From: Nemertoderma westbladi
Taxonomy: Eukaryota; Xenacoelomorpha; Nemertodermatida; Nemertodermatidae
Assembly (NCBI GenBank): GCA_032718475.1
Contig: JAUCBJ010008014.1
Location: forward strand, 1-64,000
Direction of reading: 5' to 3'
Length of the DNA: 64,000 nt
Part shown: one piece after another, positions 59,483 to 64,000 of the stretch
How positions within the stretch are numbered: the first letter of the stretch is position 1
Layout of the letters: every line of letters starts with the position of its first letter
The notes under the pieces: generated by a model
What the model saw: only the letters and a program-made list of their open reading frames with translations
Told to the model about the DNA's origin: nothing
The model's database searches: none
Program-made: the position numbers and the translations under genes

Positions 59483-59599
59483 GGAGTTTTTATATTTATT
59501 TTTCATTGTCTCATGGCGAAACCTGTGCGAGACGCGTTGCGGAGGAAAGGATACTTAGCGAAAGGGATTAGAGGACCTCGATCTGGTACAAGTAGTGCG
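59483..59599 (+). CDS. Adhesion GPCR exon: end of TM7 and start of C-tail
   Basis: Acceptor TTTTTGTATTTCAG|GGAG, donor AGTGCG|GTAAGT. The frame reads GVFIFIFHCLMAKPVRDALR, RKGYLAKGIRGPRSGTSSA. Joined to the preceding exon it gives TQGVFIFIFHCLM, the strongly conserved TM7 end of adhesion receptors (family pattern QG-x-FIF-x-FHCL). A basic, amphipathic helix-8-like segment (KPVRDALRRKG) follows. It enters and leaves in phase 0. The last 35 bases and the donor are repeated about 29 times downstream. Confidence 0.96.
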
Positions 59600-61015
59600 G
59601 TAAGTAATAGAAAGGATTAGAAGCAACAGATCTGGTACAAGCGGTGCGGTAAGTAATAGAAAGGATTAGAGGCAACAGATCTGGTACAAGCAGTGCGGTA
59701 AGTAATAGAAAGGATTAGAGGCAACAGATCTGGTACAAGCAGTGCGGTAAGTAATAGAAAGGATTAGAGGCAACAGATCTGGTACAAGCAGTGCGGTAAG
59801 TAATAGAAAGGATTAGAGGCAACAGATCTGGTACAAGCAGTGCGGTAAGTAATAGAAAGGATTAGAGGCAACAGATCTGGTACAAGTAGTGCGGTAAGTA
59901 ATAGAAAGGATTAGAAGCAACAGATCTGGTACAAGCGGTGCGGTAAGTAATAGAAAGGATTAGAGGCAACAGATCTGGTACAAGCAGTGCGGTAAGTAAT
60001 AGAAAGGATTAGAGGCAACAGATCTGGTACAAGCAGTGCGGTGAGTAATAGAGAGGATTAGAGGCAACAGATCTGGTACAAGCAGTGCGGTAAGTAATAG
60101 AAAGGATTAGATGCAACAGATCTGGTACAAGCAGTGCGGTAAGTAATAGAAAGGATTAGAGGCAACAGATCTGGTACAAGCGGTGCGGTAAGTAATAGAA
60201 AGGATTAGAGGCAACAGATCAGTGCGGTAAGTAATAGAAAGGATTAGAGGCAACAGATCTGGTACAAGCAGTGCGGTAACTAATAGAAAGGATTAGAGGC
60301 AACAGATCTGGTACAAGCAGTGCGGTAAGTAATAGAAAGGATTAGAGGCAACAGATCTGGTACAAGCAGTGCGGTAAGTAATAGAAAGGATTAGAGGCCC
60401 TCGATCTGGTACAAGTAGTGCGGTAAGTAATAGAAAGGATTAGAGGCAACAGATCTGGTACGAGCAGTGCGGTAAGTAATAGAAAGGATTAGAGGCAACA
60501 GATCTGGTACAAGCAGTGCGGTAAGTAATAGAGAGGATTAGATGCAACAGATCTGGTGCAAGCAGTGTGGTAAGTAATAGAAAGGATTAGAGGCTACAGA
60601 TCTGGTACAAGCAGTGCGGTAAGTAATAGAAAGGATTAGAGGCAACAGATCTGGTACAAGCAGTGCGGTAAGTAATAGAAAGGATTAGAGGCAACAGATC
60701 TGGTACAAGCAGTGCGGTAAGTAATAGAAAGGATTAGAGGCAACAGATCTGGTACAAGTAGTGCAGTAAGTAATAGAAAGGATTAGAGGCAACAGATCTG
60801 GTACAAGTAGTGCAGTAAGTAATAGAAAGGATTAGAGGCAACAGATCTGGTACAAGCAGTGCGGTAAGTAATAGAAAGGATTAGAGGCAACAGATCTGGT
60901 ACAAGCAGTGCGGTAAGTAATAGAAAGGATTAGAGGCAACAGATCTGGTACAAACAGGGCGGTAAGTAATAGAAAGGATTAGAGGCAACAGATCTGGTAC
61001 AAGCAGTGCTGTAAG
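59565..61015 (+). repeat. 49-bp array of [end of TM7 exon + donor] (array H)
   Basis: Unit GGATTAGAGGCAACAGATCT, GGTACAAGCAGTGCG|GTAAG, TAATAGAAA; 49 bp, about 29 copies. The first copy is the real exon end (GGACCTCGATCTGG...AGTAGTGCG) with its GTAAGT donor. A copy near 60,395 still has the exon-like CCCTCGATCTGGTACAAGTA. Every copy repeats a consensus donor. The unit is not a multiple of three and its intron part contains TAA and TAG, so reading through more than one copy truncates the C-tail. Confidence 0.97.
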
Positions 61016-61490
61016 CTGATTAGAAATATGGAACAAATTATAATTTTGAATGGGAGAGTCTTTAATGCTCATCAATCCAACGAATACCTGTTCGCATCAT
61101 AAACAGAAAGGAGACACAGCAAGACTCGCCTCAGTCTGCTGGAATCAATTACTGGGCTGATTTACATGCTAATAAACTCCTCCCTGCTTACTGTATAGTT
61201 GTCACATAGGAGTAGGCCAGAACCAAAGTTCGGCTAACAGATACACTTTGCTGTGTGACAATACCGCATGGCAGCTTTGTGAGAGCGCAATGGTGACCTA
61301 TTACATAGGGTTTGGGTTACAGCGCTCCGAAAACACGGAGGGCGCTGTTAAAGAGAAGTCAAAACGTGACGAAAATCCGCCGTGCTGTCACTGCGAATGT
61401 AAATATGTGAACCGGGATTAAGATAAAAGTTTATTTCATTAGATTTTTTAAATGTTTTTAATTTAATTAAAGTTTAATTGATTCGAATAG
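61016..61490. other. Remainder of last intron
   Basis: No gene. A hairpin CAGCGCTCCG-aaaacac-GGAGGGCGCTG lies at about 61,320-61,348. The segment 61,130-61,400 has balanced base composition and may be an old interspersed element, but I see no terminal repeats. The final 60 bases are T-rich and form the acceptor region of the last exon. Confidence 0.45.
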
Positions 61491-61802
61491 GCCGATCCCC
61501 CGACGTTGTCTACCACGGCTCGGAAGAGTTCGGCATTCCCGTCGTCTTCATCCAATCCCGATTCGATGACGAAGAAATACAGTAAAAGTAATTGGTCCAA
61601 TCACAAGATCGAGTTGAATACGAGATCCCCGACTCCTCCAATGAACGCTGCCGGTGATTCGAACTCAATCAAGCCGTTGATAGAGATCCAACCAGCTGTT
61701 ATCGCAACCACTGGGGTCAAACAGCAGTTAGATATTGACGAATTAGCTGATAGTTCAGGTAGAAATAAACATGATCTACTACTGGAAACAACTAATACTT
61801 AA
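61491..61802 (+). CDS. Adhesion GPCR last exon: cytoplasmic tail
   Basis: Acceptor TTGATTCGAATAG|GCCG, phase 0 from the TM7 exon, stop TAA at 61,800-61,802. It encodes 103 residues: ADPPTLSTTARKSSAFPSSS, then SNPDSMTKKYSKSNWSNHK, PTPPMNAAGDSNSIKPLIEI, and an acidic end DIDELADSSGRNKHDLLLET. The tail is hydrophilic, rich in Ser, Thr, Pro and Lys, and has many potential phosphorylation sites, as expected for a GPCR tail. I see no PDZ-binding C-terminus. Earlier starts at 61,506 in simple ORF calls are artefacts of ignoring the splice site. Confidence 0.9.
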   Translation, partial: ADPPTLSTTARKSSAFPSSSSNPDSMTKKYSKSNWSNHKIELNTRSPTPPMNAAGDSNSIKPLIEIQPAVIATTGVKQQLDIDELADSSGRNKHDLLLETTNT

Positions 61803-62038
61803 TTGTTTACTTTTTGTGTTTTGTTAGTAAATTTGTAGTTGCTTAACATTAATCTTTAAGATTTATTACTAATTGGTTTTGTTGAAAACGGCTTAGCGAA
61901 AGTCGCCAGTTTTTATTTGGAGGTTTTTTTGAGACGTTTTTTCTTCTTTTTTTCAGACGGGTAAACTGACCCAAATAACGTCCCACATATTACCTGAGCC
62001 AATTAATACCGATTGAATATTAACATTTATCTCTTCAA

Positions 62039-62044
62039 AATAAA
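62039..62044 (+). terminator. Poly(A) signal of the adhesion GPCR gene (candidate)
   Basis: AATAAA 237 nt after the stop codon, followed by GTTTGTGG (GT-rich, as expected downstream). A second AATAAA at 62,424-62,429 could serve a longer 3' UTR. Confidence 0.55.
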
Positions 62045-62059
62045 AAGTTTGTGGAACAA

Positions 62060-62845
62060 AATACAATTTCAAACTGTTAAATATCGAAGTTACGATTTCT
62101 TCTGGAATCCATTTTTTTCATACAGATAACGTTATGTCATTCAATTATTTTTACTCCGTTTTTATTGAACGTTTTTTTGGGACAGTTTCTTGTCTGAAAA
62201 AAGTGGAAAATCGATCCGTTATTGTTTGAGTTATAAAATGTTACATCGTATTTTTTTTTGTTAATATTTTAATTATAATTTATTCGTTAAACTAATTTTG
62301 ACGTAATTATTTATACAACTTAATGCCGGTATATATAATATTAACTATATAATATGCAATCAGTTCAAAACATCTCGTTTTATTATGTTACTCCATTGTA
62401 TTATAGCAGTTCCCGTTACTCACAATAAACCTTGCTGAACGTTTTAGGTAAATCTTTCTCATTTCGTGGTCCGGATAAATATAATATAAATTGTGCATTA
62501 ACAGCTCGAAGTGCCTTCGCGAGGCACGTGAAATAAATTAATGTTAATTGTCAACTCGAAAAAGTTATAAGCAAAATATAAGCAGATTTCTCCTAATCAC
62601 TTTTACTCCCTAGCGGCAGACTGAGTAACTGCAGACGGTTTAATAAAACCTCAGTCTGAGCTCAGTTGAGGGGCGGAACAAATATCAGCTGATATAAAGG
62701 TAAAGGTAAAAGGTGTACGGACAAATTTAAATGCGTACGGTCAATTCCGACCGGGGCAATTCCGACCCACACAATTCCGAATTACAAATATAAAACTGTA
62801 TCTTTCGTTTATTGTTTTGGTTAGAATTACGTGTCTACACTGAAA
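62060..62845. other. Intergenic region between the receptor and the PWWP gene
   Basis: AT-rich, no coding exon seen. It contains a palindrome GTGCCTTCGCGAGGCAC (about 62,511-62,527) and a small direct repeat CAATTCCGACC (about 62,740-62,785). The next element is the AACC/GGTT cluster. Confidence 0.5.
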
Positions 62846-62851
62846 AAACAC

Positions 62852-63083
62852 AACCGCGGTTCTAAATTAAACCAACGGTTGTACATTTTAACTTGTGGTT
62901 ATAAATTGTGAACCAGTGGTTATTTTTAAAAACCGTGGTTTGAAAATAGAAGAAATGATATGATTTTTAAACCGCCGGTTTTCGATTAAAAACCGGGGGT
63001 TATAAAATACTGTCACTCGAAATTAAATGTGCAGTCGGAGTATGGATTTAAACCGCTGGTTTTCTAAACACAAACCGGAGGTT
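62852..63083. repeat. Cluster of nine AACC-N(2-3)-GGTT palindromes at ~20-bp spacing
   Basis: Inverted half-sites AACC...GGTT occur at 62,852 (AACCGCGGTT), 62,870, 62,890 (AACTTGTGGTT, degenerate), 62,911, 62,931, 62,970, 62,991, 63,051 and 63,073. Start-to-start distances are 18, 20, 21, 20, 39, 21, 60 and 22 bp, that is, multiples of about 20-21 bp. The segment following two of them (ATAAAATACTGTCA-TCGAAATTAA) is also duplicated. It may be a decayed 20-bp minisatellite or a cluster of protein-binding sites in the promoter region of the PWWP gene. Confidence 0.7.
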
Positions 63084-63089
63084 ATAAAA

Positions 63090-63597
63090 TACTGTCATTC
63101 GAAATTAAGTATAATAGTATTAAGTCTATATAGAACGCCATGATGTCATACCACATTCCCCTCGAGCCAGTATTTTGAAAATTCAATATCCCGCCACCTC
63201 AGCCATGCCATAATGACCAGCTTGTGTGCATACCAGCATAGCGCAGTAGGACAGCAGCACAGTCCTTATTGTTCTGCTGTACAGGCCGCAGGTCGGGCCT
63301 ACACAGTACTGCAGTACCAATTGCGTTTCCGGTTTGTGTTTAGCCAGTGCTGCGCGGCAGTACAGCAGTAGGCCTAACTGGTCTGGCATGGTACTAGTAG
63401 GTTAGGTCTATATTTATTATTGAGGCGTTTTTTGTGTTTTTGGAACCACCATTCCGTTGCCATGTTTGTTAACCCATTTTGACAGAATGCTGTACCTGTA
63501 CGCGGTACCGGTACTGTAAATGTCATACCTTAACTGTTATTACTATCGCATACCGGTATGCTCCTAGGGTGGAGTGAAAAAAACTCTTTTTTTCAAA
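63090..63597. other. Region upstream of the PWWP gene
   Basis: No exon called. It has many CAGTAC/GTACTG words and a reverse-strand open frame at 63,183-63,389 that I do not recognise. The promoter and 5' UTR of the downstream gene should lie in or before this stretch. Confidence 0.4.
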
Positions 63598-63734
63598 TGA
63601 AGTTGGAAATGAAGAAAGTACGTGAAACGGAAAATATGGAAACAAACCTTCTTGAGAAAGCGGTCAGTTTGGGCGAGGAGGGTGCCACTACCACTACTAA
63701 GAAACGAAATATAACGACAAATAAAAACACAAAT

Positions 63735-64000
63735 AAACGCGCCCGACACCATGCCTTTGTTATAGACGAAGCTGTCAGGCTGTCGAAGTTCTCGAAAGTG
63801 ACGAAAGTGAGGAGATGTCCGGTGATGAGGGTGAATCATCTGGAATTGATACCGGTAGTTTAATCGAAGCGAAAAAAGTAGGAGAATGTGTGTGGGCCAA
63901 ACTATCCAAGAAGGATATATTTTGGCCCAGCAAAGTGTGCGAACCCTATGGTAAACCGAGAAGCATTCATCGTCCCCACTGGGTATATTTTTTCGGAACC
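63735..64000 (+). CDS. PWWP-domain protein, 5' part (runs off the window)
   Basis: A frame open from 63,735 to the window end contains VLESDESEEMSGDEGESSG, then LIEAKKVGECVWAKLSKK, DIFWPSKVCEP and HRPHWVYFFGT. The order VWAK - WPSKV - VYFFGT is that of a PWWP domain (family pattern VWAK ... PxWPA-V ... V-FFGT), a histone-methyl-lysine and DNA reader in nuclear proteins. An acidic Ser/Glu stretch precedes it. The first ATG in this frame is at 63,815. Another frame, one base off, is open from 63,558 and reads KKRNITTNKNTNKRARHHAF then VIDEAVRLS, which looks like a basic N-terminal nuclear region of the same protein. So there may be a frameshift or a small unseen intron near 63,770-63,790. Confidence 0.72.

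Overview
The window looks like a gene-poor, AT-rich piece of an invertebrate animal genome. The evidence is spliceosomal introns with GTAAGT/GTGAGT donors and polypyrimidine-AG acceptors, an adhesion-class G protein-coupled receptor (aGPCR), an LRAT-type protein, a PWWP-domain protein, tRNA-headed SINE-like repeats and non-LTR retrotransposon debris. The phylum cannot be read from the sequence. By span, about 70% of the window is tandem repeat in eight large arrays. Most long reading frames here are translations of those repeats, not genes. Copy numbers below are array span divided by unit length.

The central result is an aGPCR gene on the + strand, cut into short exons that single-frame ORF calling does not show. 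I could chain eleven exons (26,689-61,802) in one continuous reading frame with matching splice phases: 1,707 nt, 568 codons plus stop. In order they encode the end of the GAIN domain, the GPS autoproteolysis motif (HL/T) and tethered agonist, TM1, TM2, TM3-TM4, TM5, TM6 to early TM7, the rest of TM7, and a cytoplasmic tail. Further N-terminal exons must exist upstream; I did not find them with confidence.

Layout. 1-4,029: unrecognised sequence with weak ORFs. 4,030-17,116: a 56-bp array with higher-order structure. 17,450-24,560: a 34-bp array passing into a 66-bp composite array. 24,874-24,978: an orphan signal-peptide exon on the - strand. 25.6-27.1 kb: foldback elements and the first aGPCR exons. 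28,628-35,547: a 62-bp array with essentially identical copies. 36,303-37,088 (-): an intronless LRAT-like membrane protein gene nested in the GPS-TM1 intron. 37.5-39.9 kb: two retrotransposon fragments interleaved with a 20-bp minisatellite. 40.6-61.0 kb: the seven-transmembrane exons, separated by five arrays. 61,491-62,044: last exon and 3' UTR. 63.6-64.0 kb: 5' part of a PWWP gene running off the right edge.

The most unusual feature is that four intronic arrays are built from units that straddle the adjoining exon-intron junction. The 51-bp array before TM2 and the 45-bp array before TM3 repeat the acceptor plus the start of the exon. The 40-bp array after TM5 and the 49-bp array after TM7 repeat the end of the exon plus the donor. 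The introns therefore carry tens to nearly two hundred copies of their own splice site. Both acceptor arrays have unit lengths divisible by three and stay open in the frame of the exon they feed. I know of no named description of this pattern, and it is the main candidate for an undescribed phenomenon here.
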